Origin: Candidatus Heimdallarchaeota archaeon
GTDB taxonomy: Archaea > Asgardarchaeota > Heimdallarchaeia > Heimdallarchaeales > Heimdallarchaeaceae
Direction of reading: 5' to 3'
Assembly: GCA_016839985.1 (NCBI GenBank)
Contig: JAEOTG010000123.1
Location: forward strand, 1 to 6,641
Length of the DNA stretch: 6,641 bases
Part shown: positions 1 to 5,556 of the stretch, piece by piece
Layout of the letters: each line of letters starts with the position of its first letter
How positions within the stretch are numbered: the first letter of the stretch is position 1
Program-made: the position numbers and the translations under genes
The notes under the pieces: model-generated
What the model saw: the letters and a program-made list of their open reading frames with translations, nothing else
Database searches by the model: none
What the model was told of the DNA's origin: nothing

Positions 1-1
1 A

Positions 2-397
2 ATGAAAGGAAAAAAGTTAATCTTAGGATTTAGCTTGATAATTCTAATCTTTGTTTCAATCCAGTTCTCTATAGCAGAACAAGAAGAAATGATGAATCAA
101 ATAGCAAATCAGAACAATGATTTCAGTATGGGATTTAGTGATTTAGAATGTGATCCAATCCGTGATCGTGATAGAGATCGAGTTCGTGATCGAGATGGAT
201 GTCTAGATTGCGACTGTGATTGCGAATGTGATTGTGATCCAATCCGTGATCGTGACAGAGATCGAGATCGTGATCGAGATGGATGTCTAGATTGCGACTA
301 TGATTGCCTCTGTGATTGTGATCCAATCCGTAATCGTATTAGAGACCGTACCCGCTACCATGATGGATTAAGAAATTGCACACGAACTAATCTTTGA
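2..397 (+). CDS. Secreted Arg-Asp / Cys-x-Cys tandem-repeat protein, function unknown
   Basis: I do not recognise a named family. Residues 1-25 form a classic Sec signal peptide: basic MKGKK, a hydrophobic core, then SIA before E26, with no lipobox cysteine. The ATG at base 2 is therefore taken as the true start although the upstream region is outside the window. After a short linker come two 28-residue repeats (51-78 and 79-106) and a decayed third (107-131). Each begins DPIRDRDRDR, runs through alternating Arg-Asp, then switches to a GCLDC segment followed by Cys-Asp alternation (C67, C70, C72, C74, C76, C78 in unit 1). Unit 2 has Y100 and L103 where unit 1 has Cys and Glu; unit 3 keeps only C126. 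Dense CxC spacing recalls metallothioneins, so extracellular metal binding or disulfide cross-linking is possible, but this is inference. Arg codons vary (CGT, CGA, AGA), which suggests the protein sequence is under selection. Confidence 0.8.
   Translation: MKGKKLILGFSLIILIFVSIQFSIAEQEEMMNQIANQNNDFSMGFSDLECDPIRDRDRDRVRDRDGCLDCDCDCECDCDPIRDRDRDRDRDRDGCLDCDYDCLCDCDPIRNRIRDRTRYHDGLRNCTRTNL
152..379 (+). repeat. 84-bp in-frame tandem repeat, two full units plus a degenerate third
   Basis: The units begin at 152, 236 and 320, each with GATCCAATCCGT, so the period is exactly 84 bp (28 codons). Units 1 and 2 differ at 6 of 84 positions by eye: one silent GAT/GAC change and changes giving V/D, C/Y and E/L. 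Unit 3 can be aligned codon by codon only as far as the TGC at 377-379 and is strongly diverged. Within each unit there is a shorter six-base periodicity from Arg-Asp codon pairs. Confidence 0.95.
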
Positions 398-495
398 TGA
401 AAAGAAAACTAGATTTACTAATATCAACCTTTAGAGTTTCAAAAATAATTAAACCATTCAACAATCTAAAATTTTGCTAAAAGATGAATTCAAAA

Positions 496-531
496 TTCTT
501 CTTCTTTTTTTTGATTATTTTTTCTTTTTTT
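496..531 (+). terminator. T-rich archaeal-type terminator region
   Basis: Long T runs on the plus strand (505-512, 518-523 and 525-531, interrupted by a few C, G and A bases) lie about 100 bases after the secreted repeat protein. Archaeal RNA polymerase stops at U-rich stretches without needing a hairpin, so this is the likely 3' end of that transcript. Confidence 0.5.
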
Positions 532-676
532 ACGTAATAATCAACCTATCGTTTACTTAAATAAAATTTTAAGTTCTTTCTTTCTTTCTATAGTTTCAAC
601 TCTATTTCTTGTAATTTGAGCAATTAACTGTTTCCTCATCTTCTTTCTTAATTCAGTCTCCTAATATTTCTGTGAT

Positions 677-693
677 TTTAAAATAATATAAAT
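677..693 (+). promoter_or_regulatory. TATA-box region for the gene at 743
   Basis: The stretch TTTAAAATAATATAAAT contains overlapping TATA-like matches. A TATA box near 685-693 would start transcription around 715, giving a leader of roughly 25-30 bases. That leader contains AAGGAG at 730-735, seven bases before the ATG at 743, which supports the chosen start. Confidence 0.6.
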
Positions 694-742
694 ACTAGAA
701 GAAGTAATTGTTTAACTGATTCATAAGTCAAGGAGAAATAAT

Positions 743-1303
743 ATGAAACCAGAAGAGGAGAATAGTTTTAGTTATGAATTCTCAAAAGCACATGTATTAG
801 AGATAGTAGGTGATTGGTTTAAAGCCAAAAGAATCATGTATGCTGATGATATGTTTGAGGATTACTACAATTTTGTTGAAGAGCAGTGTTTTACAGATAA
901 TTTCATTGAAGAATTCATCAAAACTCAAGTTAGGGAATCGATATACAAATGGTTAAGTGTTTTTCATGAAGGGAAGAAAGATTCTTATGATCATATAGAT
1001 AAAGAAGAAGGAGAAATAGTTCCAGAATGGTTTCTTAAGAACAGATACAAGGAACTTGAAGACATGTTTTCTTCAAAATACTTCAACTATGATTTTAATA
1101 AGATTGAAACAGAATATGATAGTGCATTTCGTGCTTTTATTGTAACTGTTATTACTGATAAAGAAATAGGAGAAATTACTCTTCGAATCTTATCAGATGA
1201 TATAGAAACTTACTTAGAAAATAGGTTAACTCTTTTAAGTTTTATTGAAGTAAAGATTGTAGATGATAATACTGCAGAATTTGTTTTTAAAATGGATTGG
1301 TAG
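743..1303 (+). CDS. Hypothetical acidic, aromatic-rich protein
   Basis: I do not recognise this 186-residue protein. It has no signal peptide, no membrane segment and no cysteine cluster (one Cys, C49), so it is probably cytosolic. Residues 10-75 look mainly helical and are rich in Trp, Phe and Tyr. Residues 78-95 are a charged linker. The region from about 130 to 186 alternates hydrophobic and polar residues (AFIVTVITD, EITLRIL, IEVKIVDD, AEFVFKM), suggesting a beta sheet with a helix between strands. It starts at ATG 743 behind a good Shine-Dalgarno sequence and a TATA box, so it is probably transcribed alone. Its stop is 8 bp from that of the convergent winged-helix fusion gene. Full-length reading frame, start signals and a T run after the stop support a real gene; the function is unknown. 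Confidence 0.8.
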   Translation: MKPEEENSFSYEFSKAHVLEIVGDWFKAKRIMYADDMFEDYYNFVEEQCFTDNFIEEFIKTQVRESIYKWLSVFHEGKKDSYDHIDKEEGEIVPEWFLKNRYKELEDMFSSKYFNYDFNKIETEYDSAFRAFIVTVITDKEIGEITLRILSDDIETYLENRLTLLSFIEVKIVDDNTAEFVFKMDW

Positions 1304-1311
1304 TTTTTTTT
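1304..1311 (+). terminator. T8 run directly after the stop codon
   Basis: Eight T residues follow the TAG stop at 1301-1303 on the plus strand and fill the whole space to the convergent gene. This is a plausible archaeal U-tract terminator. It lies only between the two stops, so read-through would produce antisense RNA to the neighbour. Confidence 0.45.
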
Positions 1312-2658
1312 CTATATATAATCAATGAGATCTCTCATTTTTTGTAGAGTCTCAATTCCTTTTCTAGTTAAAATGTAATGCTTTCTTTTAGCTTTTTCTT
1401 CCTTAACTGTGATTAAACCTTTGCTTTCTAATTCGCTAAGATGTTGATATATTGCCTGAATATGCATACTTTCTCTACCAAGAGATTCCCAGATTGAATA
1501 TCCATAATCTGCTTTCTCTTCAGCAATAAGATTAAGAATCTCAAATTTTGTAGTAGAACTTTCAGATAGTCCCCAAACAATTTTTTTCTTTCCTCTCAAT
1601 TGAGATGCAAAAATGTTTAGAGCATTAAAACCAGAACCAGTTAGAATTGCTACAGAATTTGTAGGTTCTATCTCATTGTTCTTAATTAATCTCCTTGCAG
1701 CTGCTATAACTGAAGCTGATGCTGGTTCAATAAAAAGACCTTCTTTCTTAGCAATATTGAGAGCTTCTTCAATCATTACACTAGCTTTAATTTCTATTTC
1801 TTTTCCTTCTGTTTTCTTAAGAAGTTCCTCAACTTCTCTCAAAAGAAATGGTTGCTTACTATCTAAAGATTCAGCTAAATATGCGGTTTTTGTTTTTTCT
1901 AAAGATACTGTGTAAAGTTTTGGAAATTTTCTTATCCAACCAGATGCATAAGCATCTTCTAATCCTCTATAAATAGAGTAAACAAGTGATCCTGATCCTC
2001 TGGGAACGAGAATAGTCTCTATGTTTTCTTTTTGCATAACAATCTCTAAGCTAATAGTTTTTTGACCTTCTATTGTAAGTAGATTTTTTTCCGGAGTAGC
2101 AGAATATGCTTTTTCATTTTTAGCTATTTTTTCAGCAGCAGAAATAGCATCATTTACGAATTCTCCTTTTTCAATAACTTCGCTACCATACAGCTTCATT
2201 TGTTCAATTTTAGAAAGTTCAAGATTATGAGGAATAACGTTGATGGATTCAATTCCAGCTTTTGCTGCATAAGCAGATAAACTAATACTAAAAGAACCTG
2301 TGCTAGCACCAACTATTTTTTCATATTTTCTTTGATACGCATCAGAAAGGATTAATGAACAAGCTCGATCTCTGAAAGTTCCTGTAGGATTTCGAAACTC
2401 AAGTTTTAAGCCTAGTTCTTTCAAATCTGAATCTTTCGTTAACTGAAGTAGAGGAGTATTCCCTTCAGCTAATGAAATAGGATTTTTAAATTTAGGAAGA
2501 AAATTATAAAGTGACCACATAGATGTAAGATTTATCTTGGATATAGAGGGTCCTTCAATAGCAGGAACAGTAACAAGACCTTCACAAAAAGGACACCTCA
2601 AAAGAGGTTCTTTAATTTCTTTGTTACATTTAACACATCTAGGTTGCTTAATCCACAT
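1312..2658 (-). CDS. Threonine-synthase-like PLP-fold protein with zinc ribbon and C-terminal winged helix; probable non-catalytic regulator
   Basis: Domains in order: a zinc ribbon (C8, C11, C22, C25); a fold-type II PLP domain of the threonine synthase group (about 45-350); and a winged helix-turn-helix (about 368-448) of PadR/ArsR character (YGYSIWESLG, IYQHLSELESKGLI, KHYILTRKG). The PLP domain keeps the landmarks of threonine synthase: LAEGNTPL (63-70), NPTGTFRDR (90-98), GASTG (117-121), GSGS (221-224), EPASAS (311-316) and LTGSG (339-343). However, the Schiff-base lysine normally found in NPTGSFKDR is R96 (codon AGA), and the usual Asn after STG is S122. Both changes argue against PLP catalysis. 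I infer a ligand-sensing DNA-binding protein derived from the enzyme, loosely analogous to MocR regulators. Automatic annotation would probably call it threonine synthase (thrC), which I think misleading. It has its own promoter and no Shine-Dalgarno sequence, fitting a leaderless mRNA. Confidence 0.85.
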   Translation of the reverse strand: MWIKQPRCVKCNKEIKEPLLRCPFCEGLVTVPAIEGPSISKINLTSMWSLYNFLPKFKNPISLAEGNTPLLQLTKDSDLKELGLKLEFRNPTGTFRDRACSLILSDAYQRKYEKIVGASTGSFSISLSAYAAKAGIESINVIPHNLELSKIEQMKLYGSEVIEKGEFVNDAISAAEKIAKNEKAYSATPEKNLLTIEGQKTISLEIVMQKENIETILVPRGSGSLVYSIYRGLEDAYASGWIRKFPKLYTVSLEKTKTAYLAESLDSKQPFLLREVEELLKKTEGKEIEIKASVMIEEALNIAKKEGLFIEPASASVIAAARRLIKNNEIEPTNSVAILTGSGFNALNIFASQLRGKKKIVWGLSESSTTKFEILNLIAEEKADYGYSIWESLGRESMHIQAIYQHLSELESKGLITVKEEKAKRKHYILTRKGIETLQKMRDLIDYI

Positions 2659-2679
2659 CTAATGTTTTAATTAACTAAA

Positions 2680-2689
2680 TAAAATATAA
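2680..2689 (-). promoter_or_regulatory. TATA box for the PLP-fold/winged-helix gene
   Basis: On the minus strand the sequence reads TTATATTTTA, centred about 26 bases upstream of the ATG at 2658. That is the usual TATA-to-start-site distance in archaea, so transcription should begin at or next to the start codon, giving a leaderless transcript. The absence of a Shine-Dalgarno sequence agrees. Confidence 0.6.
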
Positions 2690-2714
2690 CTCTATTTGTC
2701 ACTAACAGCATTTT

Positions 2715-2915
2715 TTAAAGAGTCTCAATACCAACAGGATCTTCATTCTTATCAACCTCAATATCGCAAGAACACAATTCAGACATCAATTCTTCAAGCT
2801 GAAAAGATAAAGGTTCTTCAAACTCTAGGAAAAATTCTATGTCTTGTTTTATGAGATAATCAGTAAGATGTACAAGAAGCTGTTTTTCTTTTGCTGAGTG
2901 AACAATAATACGCAT
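2715..2915 (-). CDS. Small hypothetical protein (66 aa)
   Basis: I do not recognise this protein. It is acidic and soluble: an N-terminal strand (MRIIVHSA), a probable helix (about 9-24), a second strand (IEFFLEFEE), a helix (about 36-47) and a final strand-like segment (CDIEVDKNE). This order would fit a small alpha-beta fold. Two cysteines lie as CSC (48-50). It has its own TATA box and lies 56 bp upstream of the PLP-fold/winged-helix gene on the same strand; that gene also has its own TATA box, so co-transcription is possible but not required. No Shine-Dalgarno sequence precedes the ATG. The frame is open with balanced composition and is not overlapped by a better gene, so it is probably real. 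Confidence 0.6.
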   Translation of the reverse strand: MRIIVHSAKEKQLLVHLTDYLIKQDIEFFLEFEEPLSFQLEELMSELCSCDIEVDKNEDPVGIETL

Positions 2916-2950
2916 GATATCTTTGTAAAATGCAAATTGAAAAACTTTAC

Positions 2951-2959
2951 TTATATAAA
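2951..2959 (-). promoter_or_regulatory. TATA box for the 66-residue protein gene
   Basis: The minus strand reads TTTATATAA, a near-ideal archaeal TATA box, preceded by CGTTTT. Its centre is about 40 bases upstream of the ATG at 2915, so the leader would be roughly 10-15 bases. It lies back to back with the promoter of the acyl-CoA synthetase gene. Confidence 0.6.
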
Positions 2960-2992
2960 AAACGTAATTTCAAGGAACTAAAACATATTTTG

Positions 2993-3010
2993 CCGAGAAA
3001 ATTATATAAA
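2993..3010 (+). promoter_or_regulatory. BRE plus TATA box for the acyl-CoA synthetase gene
   Basis: CGAGAAAA (2993-3000) resembles an archaeal BRE and is followed by TTATATAAA (3002-3010), a strong TATA box. The start site should lie near 3032-3036, giving a leader of about 20 bases. GTGAT at 3043-3047, five bases before the ATG at 3053, can pair with the 3' end of 16S rRNA and supports that start. Confidence 0.7.
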
Positions 3011-3052
3011 TAAGCTATATCTTTGCAATATAAATTAAAGTAGTGATTAATT

Positions 3053-4756
3053 ATGCCAGAAAAAATATGGTCTTACTGTGATGGAATTCCAGATTCAGTT
3101 GAAATTCCTGAAATAAGTATTATTGACTTATTTAGACAAACTGCAGATAAATTCCCTGATAGGAATATGACAGAATTCTTAGGAAAATACAAATCTTATC
3201 CTGAAATGGAAGAAGAAATAAATAGATTTGCTAATTCATTACAAAAGCTAGGCGTTGAGAAAGGTGATAGAATAGCATGTTTAATGCCTAATTGCCCACA
3301 ATATATAATATCCTTTTTTGCAACAAATTCTTTAGGTGCAATATTTACAGCAATTAGCTCTCTTTATACTTCAAAAGAAATAAGGTTTCAGCTACAAGAT
3401 AGCGAAGCAAAAATCATAGTGACTCTTGATCTGTTTCTAGATAAGGTGAGAGAAATAATAGATGAAACACAATTGGAACACGTTGTTGTCTCCTCTATTG
3501 CCGATGAACTACCTGGAATTAAGAGCTTTCTTTATAGGAAAGTCATTGGAAGAAAAAATCCAAAAGTACAAGATGAACTAATTTACTCTGATTTGATACA
3601 GAATGGAGAAAATAAAAGAATCAAAACAGATATTGATTCAAAAGAAGATGTAGCAGTTCTGCAATACAGTGGTGGAACTACAGGAATTATGAAAGGTGCG
3701 ATGTTGACAAACTACAACCTTATGGCTCAAGCTTCCATTCTTCCTTATTGGGATATTTGGTTACCTGAACGCCCTGAAGGTCAATACAAAATATCAGGTT
3801 GTTTGCCAATGTCTCATATCTTTGGCTTTTCTACATCCTTCCTTTGGACAGTCGCAACAGGTGGATTACTTTATCTTATTCCTGATCCTAGAGAGCTTGA
3901 AGACGTTATAACTAGTATATCGAAACATGGTATTCATTTTATGTTTGCTGTTCCTCTTCTTTTCCAAAAGATTGCTGAATACCCAAATATAGGCAAATAT
4001 AATTTATCTTCACTCTACTTATGTATATCTGGTGGAGAAGCTTTACCTTTGTCAACAGTTAAGAAATTTAAAGCGGCATCAAAATGCACTGTAGTAGAAG
4101 GATATGGACTCAGCGAGAATTCTCCTGTTTCACATGTGAATCCCGCTAATGATGCTTTTAACAAGATTGGAACAATTGGTATTCCTATACCTAATACTCT
4201 TTCCATGGTAGTCGACCCAGATACTCAAGAAGAAATAAAAGAATACGGTAAAGAAGGAGAGATATGGATTCGTGGTCCCTCGGTAATGAAGGGTTATTGG
4301 AATAATAAAGAAGCTACTGATGCTGCGTTAGTTAAAGGTTGGCTAAGAACTGGTGATGTTGCAACAATGGATGAAAAAGGATACTTCCAGATAGTTGACA
4401 GACTTAAGGATATGATAATAGTTTCGGGATATAAGGTGTGGCCTAATGAAGTAGAAGATTTACTCTATGCTCATCCAGATATCAACATGGCTGGAGTTGT
4501 TCAAGTTAAGGAGGAAACTGGTGAAAAAGTAAAAGCGTTTTTAGTTGCTGAACCAGGAAGTAAACAGCTATCATATGATGAAGTCAGAAAATATTGTAAA
4601 GAAAAATTGGCTCCCTATAAAGTTCCTTCAATAATTGAATATAAAGAAGAACTACCTAGAACAACAGTAGGGAAAGTATCGAGAAAGGATTTGCGAACTG
4701 AGATTCCAGAAACACTTCCTCCTGATATAAAGAAGGAAGAAGTAAAATCCAAATAA
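3053..4756 (+). CDS. Acyl-CoA synthetase (AMP-forming), long-chain fatty-acid ligase type
   Basis: This is a full-length member of the AMP-binding (ANL) superfamily, 567 residues, the normal size for FadD-like ligases. It activates a carboxylic acid with ATP to an acyl-adenylate and transfers it to CoA, in the cytosol or at the membrane. Motifs: phosphate loop YSGGTTGIMKG (205-215, with Met where Pro is usual), SGGEA (326-330), YGLSE (351-355), TGD with ATP-ribose-binding Asp (D435), hinge region DRLKD (449-453), SGYKVWPNEVE (458-468, the motif typical of fatty-acid ligases) and the C-terminal GK with the adenylation lysine (K541). All catalytic positions are present. The exact chain length of the substrate cannot be read from sequence. 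It is transcribed alone from a BRE/TATA promoter divergent from the 66-residue gene and converges with the zinc-finger gene, 4 bp between stops. Alternatives within the family include medium-chain or aryl-acid CoA ligases. Confidence 0.93.
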   Translation: MPEKIWSYCDGIPDSVEIPEISIIDLFRQTADKFPDRNMTEFLGKYKSYPEMEEEINRFANSLQKLGVEKGDRIACLMPNCPQYIISFFATNSLGAIFTAISSLYTSKEIRFQLQDSEAKIIVTLDLFLDKVREIIDETQLEHVVVSSIADELPGIKSFLYRKVIGRKNPKVQDELIYSDLIQNGENKRIKTDIDSKEDVAVLQYSGGTTGIMKGAMLTNYNLMAQASILPYWDIWLPERPEGQYKISGCLPMSHIFGFSTSFLWTVATGGLLYLIPDPRELEDVITSISKHGIHFMFAVPLLFQKIAEYPNIGKYNLSSLYLCISGGEALPLSTVKKFKAASKCTVVEGYGLSENSPVSHVNPANDAFNKIGTIGIPIPNTLSMVVDPDTQEEIKEYGKEGEIWIRGPSVMKGYWNNKEATDAALVKGWLRTGDVATMDEKGYFQIVDRLKDMIIVSGYKVWPNEVEDLLYAHPDINMAGVVQVKEETGEKVKAFLVAEPGSKQLSYDEVRKYCKEKLAPYKVPSIIEYKEELPRTTVGKVSRKDLRTEIPETLPPDIKKEEVKSK

Positions 4757-4800
4757 AAAATTAATCGAAGAGAGATAATAATCTCTTTTTATCCCCTTTT
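4755..4800. terminator. Probable bidirectional hairpin terminator between convergent genes
   Basis: A hairpin pairs 4768-4776 with 4781-4789 (core AGAGAT/ATCTCT, loop AATA; about 9 pairs including one G-U). On the plus strand it runs into T residues 4786-4790 and another T run at 4797-4802. On the minus strand it is followed after a few bases by a T6 run (complement of 4755-4760). It therefore could end both convergent transcripts. It lies within the last codons of the zinc-finger gene. Confidence 0.5.
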
Positions 4801-5453
4801 TCTAAATCTTCTAATCCTTTTAGTGTATCCTTGTTTAAAGCTTTCCAGAATATACATTTTTCATGATGCCAGCGATAGTTAAGATGATCCTCATAATAGT
4901 ATGGCTCTCCAGCTCTTACTGTATCTTTTTCTATTTTCAAACCACAGGTCTTACAAGTTGATCTACTACTCTTAGCATATTCAACTTTCCATGCATCTTC
5001 ATGATCATAAGATGTTAATCTTGAAGTTTGATCGGTTTTAAGTTGATTGATAACCTCAATTGGATCTTGATTTTCAAGTAGATTTTTTGAGATCTTTAGA
5101 TAGAAAGTATCAAATTTGCTCAATTCAAAAGCTAGTTGTGCAGGTTTATCTTGTTTGAGTTCTTTATGTATTCTAACTTTGGGTGGAAATTGATTATTCT
5201 TAAGAATGTATTTTGCACAAGCTTCAGATATTAAGGAACTTAATCCTCTTTTATCAAAAGTTGAAAATTTCTTACCCTCAACTAATCCATAAGAAGTATT
5301 AGTAACTGTTCTATCAATGTCTTCAATATATTCTCTCTCCTTTATTATCACAAAAGATCCATCAGGGATTTCTTCAATGATTTTGGAGATTTCAAATGTT
5401 TCAGGATCTACATAAAAACCCCACTCATCATCTGATTCTAGTACCATTTTCAT
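4761..5453 (-). CDS. PARP-type zinc-finger protein with uncharacterised N-terminal region
   Basis: Residues about 155-230 closely resemble the PARP-type zinc finger (zf-PARP) of PARP1 and DNA ligase III: WKVEYAKSSRSTCKTC (155-170), IEKDTVR (174-180), RWHHEKCIFW (194-203) and a trailing helix GLEDLEKGDKKRLLSL. Predicted zinc ligands are C167, C170, H197 and C200 in the CCHC order of that family. In eukaryotes this domain binds DNA breaks, so DNA-end or nicked-DNA binding is the likely role. Residues 1-150 match nothing I know: an alternating strand-rich start (GSFVIIKERE) and helical segments, with no sign of a PARP catalytic or ligase domain. The start at 5453 is supported by AAGGAG (complement of 5463-5468) nine bases upstream; an ATG four bases earlier is in another frame that closes quickly. 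A separate TATA box indicates its own transcript. Confidence 0.85.
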   Translation of the reverse strand: MKMVLESDDEWGFYVDPETFEISKIIEEIPDGSFVIIKEREYIEDIDRTVTNTSYGLVEGKKFSTFDKRGLSSLISEACAKYILKNNQFPPKVRIHKELKQDKPAQLAFELSKFDTFYLKISKNLLENQDPIEVINQLKTDQTSRLTSYDHEDAWKVEYAKSSRSTCKTCGLKIEKDTVRAGEPYYYEDHLNYRWHHEKCIFWKALNKDTLKGLEDLEKGDKKRLLSLFD

Positions 5454-5507
5454 CCATTATTACTCCTTAATAGTGAATATATAATCAAAAATTTCTAGAT
5501 AAAATAG

Positions 5508-5516
5508 TATATAAAT
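5508..5516 (-). promoter_or_regulatory. TATA box for the PARP-type zinc-finger gene
   Basis: The minus strand reads ATTTATATA, centred about 59 bases upstream of the ATG at 5453, so the leader would be about 30 bases and include the AAGGAG ribosome-binding site at 5463-5468. A second, weaker AT-rich match lies at 5478-5485. Confidence 0.5.
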
Positions 5517-5533
5517 TTAGCACTTAGAATTTA

Positions 5534-5548
5534 GAAAGGAAAAAATTA
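5534..5548 (-). terminator. T-rich terminator after the ferritin-like gene
   Basis: Just past the stop of the ferritin-like gene the minus strand reads AATTTTTTCCTTTCT, a U-rich stretch suited to archaeal termination. It lies only a few tens of bases before the TATA box of the next minus-strand gene, which supports separate transcripts. Confidence 0.4.
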
Positions 5549-5556
5549 TTTAGATT

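Larger units (their letters stand above)
398..742. other. Non-coding gap of about 345 bp
   Basis: No convincing gene lies here. The gap holds a T-rich terminator-like stretch (496-531), a 9-bp perfect inverted repeat (511-519 with 536-544), a short TTTC repeat (577-588), and near its right end the TATA box and Shine-Dalgarno sequence of the next gene. The rest is AT-rich sequence with no structure I can support. Confidence 0.7.

Noticed and set aside
135..326. Minus-strand open frame rich in His, Asp and Leu opposite the secreted repeat protein
   Set aside because: It is the mirror of the 84-bp repeat: Arg-Asp codons read backwards give His, Asp and Leu codons without stops. It has no start signals, while the plus strand has a signal peptide and varied synonymous codons.
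397..480. 27-codon plus-strand frame starting in a TGATGA overlap with the end of the secreted repeat gene (MKRKLDLL...)
   Set aside because: The stop-start overlap hints at translational coupling, but the peptide is very short, Lys-rich as expected from AT-rich DNA, has no recognisable feature and runs into terminator-like sequence.
577..588. Short TTTC tandem repeat in the first gap
   Set aside because: Only three units in a T-rich region; no evidence of function.
1613..1915. 100-codon plus-strand frame inside the PLP-fold/winged-helix gene
   Set aside because: It is antisense to clear PLP-domain motifs and has no promoter or ribosome-binding site.
1312..2658. Annotation as active threonine synthase (thrC)
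   Set aside because: The PLP-binding lysine and the STGN asparagine are both replaced, the chain ends in a winged helix, and no threonine pathway genes lie nearby.
4015..4206. 63-codon minus-strand frame inside the acyl-CoA synthetase gene
   Set aside because: It overlaps the conserved SGGEA and YGLSE region of a certain gene and has no start signals.
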